Origin: an uncultured Woeseiaceae bacterium | GTDB lineage: Bacteria > Pseudomonadota > Gammaproteobacteria > Steroidobacterales > Woeseiaceae | Reading direction: 5' to 3' | Length of the DNA: 64,000 bases | Assembly: GCA_947258565.1 (NCBI GenBank) | Contig: CAMYJB010000001.1 | Coordinates: forward strand, 1 to 64,000 | Shown here: positions 18,123 through 26,666 of the stretch, in pieces | Layout of the letters: every line of letters starts with the position of its first letter | Numbering within the stretch: the stretch's first letter is position 1 | Translations under genes and position numbers: made by a program | Notes under the pieces: generated by a model | Databases searched by the model: none | The model's input: only the letters and a program-made list of their open reading frames with translations | What the model was told of the DNA's origin: nothing

Positions 18123-19538
18123 TTACGCCGGGTCGAGGACGGCTACGGGAGCCGGCTTCTGTTCACTGACGGTCCTCCATACGTTGTAGGCCATGATGAG
18201 CATGCCCGTGAAGAACACGAGACCGCCCAGCAGCCTGAACACGAGGTAGGGATCCACCGCCTTGAGCGATTCGACAAACGAGTACGTCAATGTGCCGTCG
18301 TCGTTCACCGCGCGCCACATCAGTCCTTCGGTGACGCCCGCGACCCACATCGGCACGATGTAGAGAATCACGCCGATGGTCGAGGTCCAGAAGTGAACGT
18401 CGATCAGCTTGGTGCTGTACATACCCTTGCGGTTATAGAGCCGCGGGATCAGGCAGTACAGTGAGCCCATGGTCATCATCGCGACCCAGCCGAGCGCCCC
18501 GGAGTGCACGTGGCCGATCGTCCAGTTGGTGTAATGCGACAACGCGTTCACCGTCTTGATCGACATCATCGGACCTTCGAAGGTCGACATGCCGTAGAAC
18601 GACAACGCGACGATCATGAACTTGAGGACCGGGTCGCTGCGCAGCTTATGCCAGGCGCCGGACAGCGTCATGATGCCGTTGATCATGCCGCCCCAGGACG
18701 GCGCGAGCAGGATGATCGAGAACACCATGCCCAGCGTCTGCGCCCAATCAGGCAGCGAGGTGTAATGCAGGTGATGGGGTCCTGCCCACATGTAGACGGC
18801 GATCAGCGACCAGAAGTGAACGACCGACAGACGGTAGGAGTAGATCGGGCGCTCCGCCTGTTTCGGCACGAAGTAGTACATCATGCCGAGGAAGCCGGCC
18901 GTCAGGAAGAAACCCACCGCGTTGTGCCCGTACCACCACTGCATCATTGCGTCGACCGTACCGGTGTAAATCTGATACGACTTGGTCAGCGTGACCGGTA
19001 CCGCGAGATTGTTGAAGATGTGCAGGATCGCGACCGTGATGATGAACGCGCCGTAGAACCAGTTGGCCACGTAGATGTGCTTGACCCGTCGTCGCGCGAT
19101 AGTCATGAAGAAGACGACGGCGAACGCCACCCATACTACGGCGATCAGCAAGTCGATCGGCCACTCGAGCTCGGCGTATTCCTTCGACTGCGTGATGCCG
19201 AGCGGCAGCGTCACGGCAGCGAGCACGATGATGGCCTGCCAGCCCCAGAACGTAAATGCGGCCAGCTTGTCGAACGCGAGCCGCACGTGACACGTGCGCT
19301 GCACGACGTAGTAAGCGGTCGCGAACAGCGCGGACCCGCCGAAAGCGAAGATCACCGCATTCGTGTGCAGCGGGCGTAACCGGCTGTAGGTAAGAAACGG
19401 CAGGTCGAAATTGAGCTGCGGCCAGATGAGCTGCGCGGCGATGAACACGCCGGCGAGCATTCCGACAACGCCCCAGACGACCGTCATGATCGCAAACTGG
19501 CGTACAACCGTGTCGTTGTATTGAGCTTTAGTGTCCAA
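18123..19538 (-). CDS. ccoN: cbb3 oxidase catalytic subunit I CcoN
   Basis: CcoN is the heme-copper catalytic subunit of the high-affinity C-type terminal oxidase. The 471-residue protein has about twelve helices. Metal-ligand motifs are visible: [10 protein letters not shown] for a heme b ligand, [11 protein letters not shown] for a CuB histidine, AGPHHLHY for the CuB His pair and [10 protein letters not shown] for the heme b and b3 ligands. It is the first gene of the operon that runs to at least 10920. The upstream region to the kinase gene holds a perfect TACGTA-type palindrome and a -10-like TATACT, but no full FNR box. Confidence 0.97.
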   Translation of the reverse strand: MDTKAQYNDTVVRQFAIMTVVWGVVGMLAGVFIAAQLIWPQLNFDLPFLTYSRLRPLHTNAVIFAFGGSALFATAYYVVQRTCHVRLAFDKLAAFTFWGWQAIIVLAAVTLPLGITQSKEYAELEWPIDLLIAVVWVAFAVVFFMTIARRRVKHIYVANWFYGAFIITVAILHIFNNLAVPVTLTKSYQIYTGTVDAMMQWWYGHNAVGFFLTAGFLGMMYYFVPKQAERPIYSYRLSVVHFWSLIAVYMWAGPHHLHYTSLPDWAQTLGMVFSIILLAPSWGGMINGIMTLSGAWHKLRSDPVLKFMIVALSFYGMSTFEGPMMSIKTVNALSHYTNWTIGHVHSGALGWVAMMTMGSLYCLIPRLYNRKGMYSTKLIDVHFWTSTIGVILYIVPMWVAGVTEGLMWRAVNDDGTLTYSFVESLKAVDPYLVFRLLGGLVFFTGMLIMAYNVWRTVSEQKPAPVAVLDPA

Positions 19539-19649
19539 CGGACGACCCCTGTAGCTGATTGTAAGAGCACTGGATCCGGGGCATTTGAGCGGCCTGGGAC
19601 TGCAGAATCGTCCTCGCCATTTTCGAGATTTGCGGCACCCGGTGGGCCA

Positions 19650-19720
19650 AGTATATCCCCAGAGTCCGTCGGCACGCTATCAACGGCTTGCGGCAGGCCA
19701 CATACGTAAGTGTACGTATG
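19650..19720. promoter_or_regulatory. Divergent ccoN/kinase control region with 20-bp TACGTA palindrome
   Basis: CATACGTA (19701-19708) and TACGTATG (19713-19720) are a perfect inverted repeat with a 4-nt spacer, a form expected for a dimeric regulator. On the minus strand, TATACT at 19650-19655 is a plausible ccoN -10 with no good -35. The palindrome centre would lie about 67 bp upstream of the start, a typical class I activator position. No TTGAT-N4-ATCAA FNR/ANR box was found in 19539-19802. The regulator is not identified by sequence; the FixJ-type protein at 24815-25432 is an obvious candidate. Confidence 0.55.
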
Positions 19721-19777
19721 GCATTTGACAGGTGGCCCGGTGCCTGATTGGAGGCTGTTTTGTCCGGGAACCGGCTT

Positions 19778-19783
19778 TATAAT
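19778..19783 (+). promoter_or_regulatory. -10 element for the PAS hybrid kinase
   Basis: TATAAT at 19778-19783 is a perfect -10 hexamer. The best -35 at 17 bp (CTGTTT, 19755-19760) is poor, which fits activator dependence. The TACGTA palindrome lies about 80 bp upstream of the implied start. Confidence 0.4.
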
Positions 19784-19802
19784 CGAAAACTCAGCCATTT
19801 CC

Positions 19803-21716
19803 ATGTGCCCCCCGATGTCCGCCAGCAAACTGCCCGCCGAGGTCGTTAACGAGCTTTTGCACGCCGCCGCCGACGCGGCGATCGTTACCGATGCGGACGG
19901 CCGGATCGTGTTCGCCAACCGGGGCGCTGAGGCCCTGTTCGGGTATTCGGCGGAGGAACTGGTGGGCAGGCCCGTCGAGATGCTGATGCCGGAAGAACTG
20001 CGCGATCAGCACGAGGAATACCGCGGCCGCTACAAGAGCTCGCCGCGTGCGCGGCCATTGCTTTCGGGGCTCGACCTGTATGGCCTGCGCAAGGACGCTA
20101 GCCGGTTTCGCGCGGAGATCGCGTTGACCCCCGTCAATACCAATGCCGGCCTGCTCGTCGCCAGCACGATACGCGAGGTCAATGCCGGCGACGAGTCGGA
20201 GGCCTATTTCCGCACGATGCTCGAGACGGCTCCCGACGCGATGATCATCGTCGACGAGCGCGGCCGGATAGCGATCGTGAACCGACAGGCCGAGGACATG
20301 TTCGGCTACACACGGGCCGAGCTCCTCGGCAACCCGGTAGAGATGCTGCTCCCCGAGCGTGTCAGGAAGGAGCACCTCCAGCACCGTGGCGACTATGTGG
20401 CGAACCCGGAGCTGCGGCCCATGGGACCTGGGCTGGATCTTTTCGGGCGCCGCAAGGACGGCCGCGAATTTCCGGTCGAGATCAGCCTGAGCCCGGTCGA
20501 AACGGCGAGCGGCATGTTCGTCTCGAGCGTGATCAGGGACGTGACGCGGCGCCGCCGCATGGAGCAGGAGATCATCGCGGCGCGCCAGGTGGCCGAGCGG
20601 GCACAGAAGGCCAATACTGCCTTCCTCGCGGCGGCCAGCCACGACCTGCGCCAGCCCGTGCAGGCCCTGAGCCTGCTGAACGGCGCTCTGCGCCGCACGG
20701 TCAAGGACGAGCGCGCGCAAGAGATGATCGAAAGCCAGGAGCACTCGCTCACTGCGATGACGAACCTGCTGAATTCCCTGCTCGATATCAGCCGCCTCGA
20801 CGCTGGTGTCGTGGCGCCCGAGGTCGAAGAGTTCCCGATGCAGCGCGTCATCGACCGCCTGTCCGCGGAGTTCGGCCGCCAGGCCAGCCACAAGGGGCTG
20901 GAGTTCTCGTCCGAGCCTTGCGCAGTGACGGTGCGCAGCGACCCCAACCTGCTCGGCGAAATCATCCAGAACCTGGTGTCGAACGCGGTCCGCTATACGA
21001 ACAGCGGCGGTGTGCAGATGATCTGTGAGTGCCGGGGCGATTCGTGCCGGCTGGAAGTGATCGATACCGGAATCGGCATCGAATCGGACCAGCTGGACGC
21101 GATCTTCCAGGAATTCCACCAGGCCAAGACACCCGGATCGAGTACCGAGGGCTTCGGTCTCGGACTCGCCATCGTGCGGCGCCTCGCCGATCTGCTCGGG
21201 CACGAGATCGGTGTCGAGTCGGAGCCTGGCAAGGGATCGATGTTCTACGTATCGGTCCCGATCGTGACGGCAGGGCAATGCGCGTCGGGCGAAGAGGCTG
21301 TCAAATCGGCTGCCGCCGAGTCGGGAGGAGCAGGCACCGTCGTGTTGATCGAGGACGATGTCAATGTCGCGAACGCCTGGGGATTGCTGCTGGAGGCCGA
21401 GGGCTATCGTGTCGCAACCGCGAAGTCGGCGCCCGAAGCCAACGCAATCATCGAGCACCTCGAAGAAGTACCGTCGCTGCTCATTTCCGATTTCCACCTG
21501 CTCGACGGTTCCACCGGCGTTGAGGCCGTGATGGGCATCCGTGAGCATTACGGTGTGAACATCCCCGCGTTCATCGTCAGCGGGGATACGTCCAAGGTGG
21601 TAAAGGAAGCGCGCCCGGTTAACAACTGCACACTGATGAGCAAGCCCGTCAATACGAGCCGGCTGCTCGCCGCGGCACACGTCGCCACGAAGACCGGCGC
21701 CGTGCCGCAGGACTGA
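19803..21716 (+). CDS. FixL-like double-PAS hybrid histidine kinase
   Basis: This cytoplasmic sensor kinase has no membrane segment. Two PAS domains (about residues 15-125 and 135-250) are followed by a HisKA domain with phospho-acceptor His280 (ASHDLRQP), a HATPase domain with EIIQNLVSNAVRYT and GFGLGLAIVRRL, and a C-terminal receiver with Asp563 (LLISDFHLLDG). Both PAS domains resemble FixL at the segment LRDQHEEYRGRY / VRKEHLQHRGDY, where FixL has its heme-ligating histidine. Heme or redox sensing is therefore possible but unproven. Start codons at 19803 and 19815 both lack a clear Shine-Dalgarno; 19803 lies about 13 nt from the predicted transcript start. It diverges from ccoN, so it probably controls respiration. 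Confidence 0.85.
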   Translation: MCPPMSASKLPAEVVNELLHAAADAAIVTDADGRIVFANRGAEALFGYSAEELVGRPVEMLMPEELRDQHEEYRGRYKSSPRARPLLSGLDLYGLRKDASRFRAEIALTPVNTNAGLLVASTIREVNAGDESEAYFRTMLETAPDAMIIVDERGRIAIVNRQAEDMFGYTRAELLGNPVEMLLPERVRKEHLQHRGDYVANPELRPMGPGLDLFGRRKDGREFPVEISLSPVETASGMFVSSVIRDVTRRRRMEQEIIAARQVAERAQKANTAFLAAASHDLRQPVQALSLLNGALRRTVKDERAQEMIESQEHSLTAMTNLLNSLLDISRLDAGVVAPEVEEFPMQRVIDRLSAEFGRQASHKGLEFSSEPCAVTVRSDPNLLGEIIQNLVSNAVRYTNSGGVQMICECRGDSCRLEVIDTGIGIESDQLDAIFQEFHQAKTPGSSTEGFGLGLAIVRRLADLLGHEIGVESEPGKGSMFYVSVPIVTAGQCASGEEAVKSAAAESGGAGTVVLIEDDVNVANAWGLLLEAEGYRVATAKSAPEANAIIEHLEEVPSLLISDFHLLDGSTGVEAVMGIREHYGVNIPAFIVSGDTSKVVKEARPVNNCTLMSKPVNTSRLLAAAHVATKTGAVPQD

Positions 21717-21726
21717 GCGCAATCTC

Positions 21727-22545
21727 TTGACACCCGTTGTCTGCCTGCAGATCGACGCCTTCGCGGATCGGCCGTACGGCGGTAATCCGGCCGCGGTCTG
21801 TCTGCTCGAAGAGGAGCGCGACAGCCAGTGGATGCAGTCCGTTGCCGCCGAGATGAACCTGTCGGAGACGGCGTTCGTGCAACCTGCCGGCGACGGGTTC
21901 GAGTTGCGATGGTTTACCCCCGCCGTCGAAGTCGAGCTCTGCGGTCATGCGACCCTCGCCGCGGCACACGCGCTGTGGTCCGAGGCCCGGGCCCCCGGCG
22001 ATGGCGCGATCCGGTTCCGTACACGAAGTGGTGAATTGACCGCGGCGCGTCACGGCGAGCGGATCGAGCTCGACTTCCCGGCGACGCCCCCGGGCCCGGC
22101 GAAACTGGCGGCGGAGCAGATTAGCGCTCTCGGCAACGCGCTGGGCGTCGAGCCCGACCTGGTCGCCCGGTCGGCGTTTGACCTCCTGGCCGTGGTTGGG
22201 TCCGAAGACGCCGTGAGAGGCCTGCAGCCGGATTTGCCGCGGCTCAGGGAGCTGGCATCACGGGGCGTGATCGTGACCAGTGCATCGGACGACCCCGGCT
22301 TCGATTTCGTCTCGAGGTTCTTCGCGCCCGCCGCCGGTGTCGACGAGGATCCGGTCACGGGCTCTGCACATTGCTGCCTCGGCCCGTACTGGAGCGAACG
22401 GCTCGGCAAGACGACATTGACGGCCTTCCAGGCGTCGTCGCGGGGCGGTGTCGTTCATGTTCGCGTGTCGGGTGAACGCGTCATACTCGGAGGCAACGCC
22501 GTCACGGTTCTCAGGGGCGAGCTGACTCCAGCCGCCATGGCTTGA
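21727..22545 (+). CDS. PhzF-family isomerase/epimerase-like protein
   Basis: This 272-residue protein has the PhzF/diaminopimelate-epimerase-like double fold. Family motifs are LQIDAFADRPYGGNPAAV at the N-terminus, the catalytic glutamate in LSETAFV, ELCGHATLAAAHAL, and DEDPVTGSAHC in the second half. Substrates of this family are mostly unknown outside phenazine synthesis, and no phenazine genes are present. TTG 21727 is the only available start before the conserved N-terminus. It begins 10 nt after the kinase stop, so it may be co-transcribed with it. Confidence 0.88.
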   Translation: MTPVVCLQIDAFADRPYGGNPAAVCLLEEERDSQWMQSVAAEMNLSETAFVQPAGDGFELRWFTPAVEVELCGHATLAAAHALWSEARAPGDGAIRFRTRSGELTAARHGERIELDFPATPPGPAKLAAEQISALGNALGVEPDLVARSAFDLLAVVGSEDAVRGLQPDLPRLRELASRGVIVTSASDDPGFDFVSRFFAPAAGVDEDPVTGSAHCCLGPYWSERLGKTTLTAFQASSRGGVVHVRVSGERVILGGNAVTVLRGELTPAAMA

Positions 22546-22609
22546 CAGCGGGTCGAGAATTTTCAGCCGGCCGGGCAACGGTAGGAAACGTTACCTGTCG
22601 CGGCTGCTG

Positions 22610-23002
22610 TCAGCTCGCGAACCAGGCGACCCAGCTCGCGGGCGATTTCGACACGGCTGCGCCGGCGATATAGGCGAAGGCCGATAACGCAGCGACGAAT
22701 GCGACCTGCCGCGCGGGCATGGTCGGGCCCCGCCGCAGGGCGATCGTGCCAAGCAGGATATAGACAAGCAGGCCGGCGAACTTCGCGAGCAGCCACGGGC
22801 TTTGCATGACGGGCAGCGACAGCTGCACGACCAGTGCGATCCCGCTGACGAGAAACAGCGTGTCGACGACATGCGGCGCTATGCGCACCGCTTTGTGACC
22901 GAGCAGCGCAGACCCGCGCATCATCCAGATTCCGCGCAGCATGAAGCCGGCAATGCTGACGATCGCGAGGGCGAGGTGGGCGTACTTGAGGGGCAGATAC
23001 AT
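22610..23002 (-). CDS. SirB2-like integral membrane protein
   Basis: This 130-residue protein has four hydrophobic helices and the SirB-family pattern MYLPLKYAHLALAIVSIAGFMLRG near the start, then RIAPHVVDTLFLVSGIAL and SPWLLAKFAGLLVYILLG. The biochemical function of the family is unknown. ATG 23002 is preferred to an upstream TTG at 23014. It converges on the phzF gene and stands alone on its strand. Confidence 0.85.
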   Translation of the reverse strand: MYLPLKYAHLALAIVSIAGFMLRGIWMMRGSALLGHKAVRIAPHVVDTLFLVSGIALVVQLSLPVMQSPWLLAKFAGLLVYILLGTIALRRGPTMPARQVAFVAALSAFAYIAGAAVSKSPASWVAWFAS

Positions 23003-23142
23003 TGGCTGCAGCAATGCTCCTGGCGTAGTAGGGGAAGTTACGTATGGCCTTCTGCCTTCAGTTTGGCATCTTAGCCCTGAGGTTATTTACGCCTGCAAGA
23101 GTTGTCAGGAACTACGGCGCGAATGCCCGATTTTCTCTCCAT
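23003..23142 (+). other. Possible small-RNA interval before an orphan terminator
   Basis: No gene with a usual start codon occupies 23003-23142, yet a strong plus-strand terminator follows at once. A weak promoter-like pair (TTGGCA 23063-23068, TATTTA 23084-23089, 15-bp gap) would give an RNA of about 80 nt. One plus frame here encodes an unusual cysteine pattern (CKSC ... CPLC) but has no ATG, GTG or TTG near it. The region also contains the promoter of the divergent SirB2-like gene. Confidence 0.3.
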
Positions 23143-23175
23143 GCCCGCTATGCACTGCATAGCGGGCTTTTTTTT
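23143..23175 (+). terminator. Strong orphan intrinsic terminator
   Basis: Bases 23143-23154 and 23156-23167 are exact reverse complements over 12 bp (GCCCGCTATGCA arm), followed by eight T residues at 23168-23175. Only the plus strand has the T-run. No plus-strand gene ends nearby: phzF stops 600 bp earlier, with the minus-strand SirB2 gene between. Confidence 0.85.
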
Positions 23176-23287
23176 GTGCTGTGGATCTTGAACCCTGGAC
23201 CGAACGCGCGCCGAGGTGCGCTCCCAGGGGCGCTCGCATGCCTCATGAGTGTTTCCCGACGTGCGACAGTATTCGGAAGCCGAGAGT

Positions 23288-24250
23288 TCAGGCCGCTTCG
23301 TGAGTGTGCTGTTCGACCGGCGTCTGGAACCAGTCCGGCTTGATGATCAGCAGGTCGCAGGGCAGATGCTCCAGCGTTCGCTCCGCCGTTGCGCCGATGA
23401 AAAGGCGTTTCCAGCGGTTACGCGAAACAGCGCCCATCACCACGGCGGCAGCCTTCAGCTCGTCGGCGACTATCGGTAATTCCTCGTGGGTCAGCCCGGC
23501 TACCAGGTGCGATTCGTCGTCCTCGATGCCGTGAAACGACGTGATCTCGTGAAACCGCTTCTGGTGGTCTTCGTGCATCTGCTGTTCGATTTCGTCGAAC
23601 GGCAGCGAGACAGGTATGTAGGCGTTTGCCGTCGCCGTCGCGACCGCGATTCGCGGGTCGTAGGAATGAAAGGCGTGGACCCTGCCGCCGACCTTGTCCG
23701 CGATGAACTTGCTGGTCTGCAGGATTTCGTCATCCAGGGCTGCAGGCTTGTCGTGTTCGTTCATAGGGTCGATAGCGGCAATGAAAACCGGTTCATCCTC
23801 GAGGTCGATCGGTTTGACGAGCCAGAGCGGCACGGGACAGGTACGAATCAGGTTCCAGTCCGTGTTGGTCAGCAGGGCGCGAGCGACCGCGGAGTGATGA
23901 TGCGTGTCCTTGACGACCAGATCTGAACCGGAAGAAACGACGTGGCGCACGATCCCCTCGTACAGCGGATGGTCCCAGACCGCGGATGTCGTCACGACGA
24001 CGCCGTCGGCACGCAGCGGCTCGGCCAGTTCCTCGAGGTGCCTCGAGTGACTGCCGATCACTTCGTTACGCGCTTTTTCCAGCGAGGGAGAATCGAACAG
24101 GCGGTCGCCGCTCAGATACTCGTTGTAATAGCAGACGAGCAGTTCGAGTTCCGCGCCGATTTGCTTCGCCAGCCACGCAGCGCGATGCATGCCCGGCTGT
24201 TCTTTTACAGTCGGGTCGATAATGGACAGGATTTTCGAAAACTCATGCAT
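23288..24250 (-). CDS. Tandem universal stress protein (UspE-like)
   Basis: The 320-residue protein consists of two UspA domains. The second ends with the ATP-binding type signature VVMGAVSRNRWKRLFIGATAERTLEHLPCDLLIIKP (G-x2-G-x9-G-[ST] pattern); the first has the weaker DLVVKDTHHHS counterpart. Tandem-domain Usp proteins respond to starvation, hypoxia or membrane stress. It is divergently transcribed from the DksA-like gene across about 220 bp. The gene precedes the orphan terminator region on the opposite strand. Confidence 0.9.
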   Translation of the reverse strand: MHEFSKILSIIDPTVKEQPGMHRAAWLAKQIGAELELLVCYYNEYLSGDRLFDSPSLEKARNEVIGSHSRHLEELAEPLRADGVVVTTSAVWDHPLYEGIVRHVVSSGSDLVVKDTHHHSAVARALLTNTDWNLIRTCPVPLWLVKPIDLEDEPVFIAAIDPMNEHDKPAALDDEILQTSKFIADKVGGRVHAFHSYDPRIAVATATANAYIPVSLPFDEIEQQMHEDHQKRFHEITSFHGIEDDESHLVAGLTHEELPIVADELKAAAVVMGAVSRNRWKRLFIGATAERTLEHLPCDLLIIKPDWFQTPVEQHTHEAA

Positions 24251-24470
24251 TGTCGCAACCTGTTGTCGTCAGGACAGGATAGGTTCATTCGTCGCAGAAA
24301 GCGTAAGTCCGCTGCGGCTCGCCTTCCATAAGGCGTGATCCCTAGCGTATCTCGGATTGTACTTACGGCCTGATAGGTGGATTTACTGATACGGCTCCGT
24401 TCCCAATGCGCTTAAATTATTGCTGGAGGATCAGGGTTCTGGAAGCAGTGCCCAAGGGAGGATTGCGCCG
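24251..24470. other. Divergent intergenic region (usp / dksA-like)
   Basis: This 220-bp region holds the start regions of both flanking genes. No clear sigma70 pair or operator palindrome could be defined. GGGAGGA at 24456-24462 is the ribosome-binding site of the DksA-like gene. Confidence 0.4.
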
Positions 24471-24824
24471 ATGCAGGCCGAATCACACGATGCGCTCAGG
24501 GAGCAGCTCGAAAAGAAGAAGGAAGAACTGACCGTTCGCCTCGAGCGGATCACGAAAAACCTGCGGCGCGGCTATCATCCCGACTCCAAGGAACGCGCCA
24601 AGGAGCTGGAAGACAGCGAAGTCGTCGATGCCCTGGGCAACGAAGCGCGCGCGGAACTCCGGAACATTTCTGCTGCGCTGCAGCGTATGGAGGCCGGCGA
24701 ATTCGGGATCTGCGTCGATTGCGGCACCGAGATCGAGCGTGGCAGGATCAACGCCCATCCTTATGCAAATCACTGTATCGACTGTGCGCGCCTCGACGAG
24801 GAGCGCAAGGCGCGCTACTCCTGA
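24471..24824 (+). CDS. TraR/DksA-family zinc-finger protein
   Basis: This 117-residue protein has a charged coiled-coil N-terminus (REQLEKKKEELTVRLERITKNL) and a C4 zinc finger, CVDCG ... HCIDC, of the DksA/TraR type. Such proteins bind the RNA polymerase secondary channel. The protein is shorter than true DksA (about 150 residues) and closer to the YbiI/TraR-like group, so its regulatory target is uncertain. ATG 24471 follows GGGAGGA by 8 nt. Its last codons overlap the 3' end of the convergent FixJ-type gene (24815-24824). Confidence 0.88.
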   Translation: MQAESHDALREQLEKKKEELTVRLERITKNLRRGYHPDSKERAKELEDSEVVDALGNEARAELRNISAALQRMEAGEFGICVDCGTEIERGRINAHPYANHCIDCARLDEERKARYS

Positions 24825-25432
24825 TATATGTGCATCTTGACGAGGTCCGCGAGTGATCTCGCCTGCATCTTCTCCATTACGCGCGCGCGGTGTATCTCGA
24901 CAGTCCGCTGGCTGACACCGAGTTCGTAAGCGATCACCTTGTTGGGCTTGCCCGTGACGACGAGGTCGAATACCTCGCGTTCGCGATTCGTCAGCCGTGC
25001 AATGCGTTCCTCGACCTCGGCATGCTGCTGCTGTTCTTCGCGGCGTTCCCGGTCGGTCTTCAATGCCTCACGAATCCGGTCGAGCAGGTCCTGGTCGCGG
25101 AAGGGTTTCTGGATAAAGTCGACAGCGCCTTTCTGCATCGCCTCTACGGCCATGGGCACGTCGCCGTGCCCGGTAATGAAAATGACCGGCAGGCTGTTGC
25201 CCCGTTTCAGCAGTTCTTCCTGCAGCTCCAGGCCGCCAAGGCCCGGCATGCGAATGTCCAGTACCAGGCATCCCGGGCGCTCCTCGGTCACCTGCTCGAG
25301 AAACTCGTCCCCCGAGCCATAAATCTCGTGCTTCAGGTTGACGGAGTCCATCAGGGCCTGCATCGCGAACCGGATCGCCGGGTCGTCGTCGACGATAAAG
25401 ACCGTCGCTGTTTGCTCGGATTGCTGGTTCAT
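24815..25432 (-). CDS. FixJ-type response regulator (receiver + LuxR helix-turn-helix)
   Basis: The 205-residue protein has an N-terminal receiver (FIVDDDPA acidic pocket, Asp59 in LVLDIRMPG, Lys in DFIQKPF) and a C-terminal LuxR/FixJ helix-turn-helix (LTNREREVFDLVVTGKPNKVIAYELGVSQRTVEIHRARVMEK). This layout matches FixJ/TtrR-like regulators that activate transcription when phosphorylated. No cognate kinase adjoins it; the FixL-like hybrid kinase lies 3 kb away. It could act on the TACGTA palindrome upstream of ccoN. Its 3' end overlaps the DksA-like gene by 10 nt in convergent orientation. Confidence 0.92.
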   Translation of the reverse strand: MNQQSEQTATVFIVDDDPAIRFAMQALMDSVNLKHEIYGSGDEFLEQVTEERPGCLVLDIRMPGLGGLELQEELLKRGNSLPVIFITGHGDVPMAVEAMQKGAVDFIQKPFRDQDLLDRIREALKTDRERREEQQQHAEVEERIARLTNREREVFDLVVTGKPNKVIAYELGVSQRTVEIHRARVMEKMQARSLADLVKMHIYQE

Positions 25433-25565
25433 GCTTCGCGGAAGGTCTGTTCTCTGTATGTCAGCGTAAAAATATCATGTCTGAAATTCTTGCCGCACCG
25501 ATTGGACCAGAACGGGCGCGAATTTGCGAGTTTTTGCGCGCCCTCGGGAGCCTCGTGACCGGCGC

Positions 25566-26666
25566 CTAGTCGAGCCGCTTGGTGAAGCGCAACGCGGCTC
25601 CCGTCATCGCCACGAGCGCGAACCCGAGCAGATAGCCGACATCCGGGTACAGGTCGGCTATAGAGGCGTCGCGAAGCATGATGCCGCGCGTAAGGCGGAT
25701 GAAGTGCGTGTTGGGCAGGACCTCGCCGAGCCATTGTGCGACCAGCGGCATGCCCTCGAACGGGAACATGAATCCAGAAAGCAGAATCGATGGCAGCAAG
25801 ATGAAGACCGTCATCTGCATGGCCTGGAACTGCGTCCGGGCAGCGGTCGAAATGAACAGCCCCAGCGCGAGGTTCGCCGCGATAAATGCAAACGCAGCGA
25901 GGTACAGGTCCACGATGCTGCCACGCACCGGGACGTCGAACAGCAGCCGCCCGACAGCCAGGATCAGCGCGAGCTGCAGCATGCCGATCAGGATGTAAGG
26001 CACGACCTTGCCGATCATGAGTTCCGCCGAACTGACCGGCGTATTGATCAGCAATTCCAGGTTGCCGCGCTCGCGTTCCCGGACGATTGCGACCGCCGTA
26101 AACAGGATCATCGTCATCGTGAGGATCACGCCCATGAGTCCGGGCACGATATTGACCGGCGTCCGCCGCTCCGGGTTGTAGTACGGCCGCACCTCGATCA
26201 CCTGCGGCGCCACGGGGCCGGTATCGCCTGCATCAAAGCCGAACGGCATGGCGCGCAGCTGGTTCGCAACGCCCAGGATCGTGGGGTCGCTGCCGTCGAC
26301 CAGGAGATGCGTCGCAGCGCGGGTCCGGTCGACGATACGACGATCGAAGTCGTGCGGGATGAAAACCCCGATCGAAATCGAGCCGTCGCGCAGCAGGGCC
26401 TCGAGCTGTCGCGGGGAGTCCGCGCCAGCGACGATGTCGACGACCTGCGTCTGCGCCAGCTCGGTGACGAACTGGCGCGAGAGATGAGTGTTTGCCTGAT
26501 CTGCGACCGCCGTCTTCAGGTTGCGCACGTCCGTATTGATGGCATAGCCGAACAGCAGCATCTGCATGACGGGCAGGCCGACGACCATACCGAAGGTCAG
26601 CCGGTCACGGCGCAGCTGACGCACTTCCTTGAGGAGTATGGCGAAGATCCGGGACAGTGACTTCAT
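25566..26666 (-). CDS. ABC-2 type transporter permease
   Basis: This 366-residue inner-membrane protein has an N-terminal helix, a large extracytoplasmic loop and a cluster of about five C-terminal helices, the ABC-2/YhhJ-like layout. The conserved VRERERGNLELLINTPVSSAELMIGK segment is the cytoplasmic coupling region. It pairs with the ATPase gene by an ATGA overlap (26663-26666). With the lipoprotein adaptor upstream it forms a YhiI-YbhF-YbhR-like export system whose substrate is unknown, probably a drug or another hydrophobic compound. Confidence 0.9.
   Translation of the reverse strand: MKSLSRIFAILLKEVRQLRRDRLTFGMVVGLPVMQMLLFGYAINTDVRNLKTAVADQANTHLSRQFVTELAQTQVVDIVAGADSPRQLEALLRDGSISIGVFIPHDFDRRIVDRTRAATHLLVDGSDPTILGVANQLRAMPFGFDAGDTGPVAPQVIEVRPYYNPERRTPVNIVPGLMGVILTMTMILFTAVAIVRERERGNLELLINTPVSSAELMIGKVVPYILIGMLQLALILAVGRLLFDVPVRGSIVDLYLAAFAFIAANLALGLFISTAARTQFQAMQMTVFILLPSILLSGFMFPFEGMPLVAQWLGEVLPNTHFIRLTRGIMLRDASIADLYPDVGYLLGFALVAMTGAALRFTKRLD

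Noticed and set aside
19539..19802. FNR/ANR box upstream of ccoN
   Set aside because: Only half-sites (GTTGAT, TTGACA) were found; no TTGAT-N4-ATCAA arrangement.
23176..23287. 6S RNA or tRNA-like sequence (GGGTTCAAG on the minus strand)
   Set aside because: A short match to the 6S 3' region exists, but the closing stem and central bubble could not be built, and no tRNA cloverleaf forms.
22941..23343. Open frames 22941-23162 and 23044-23343 as genes
   Set aside because: They begin inside or beside the SirB2 gene, run through a strong terminator stem and show no family resemblance; only the cysteine pattern was kept as a low-interest note.
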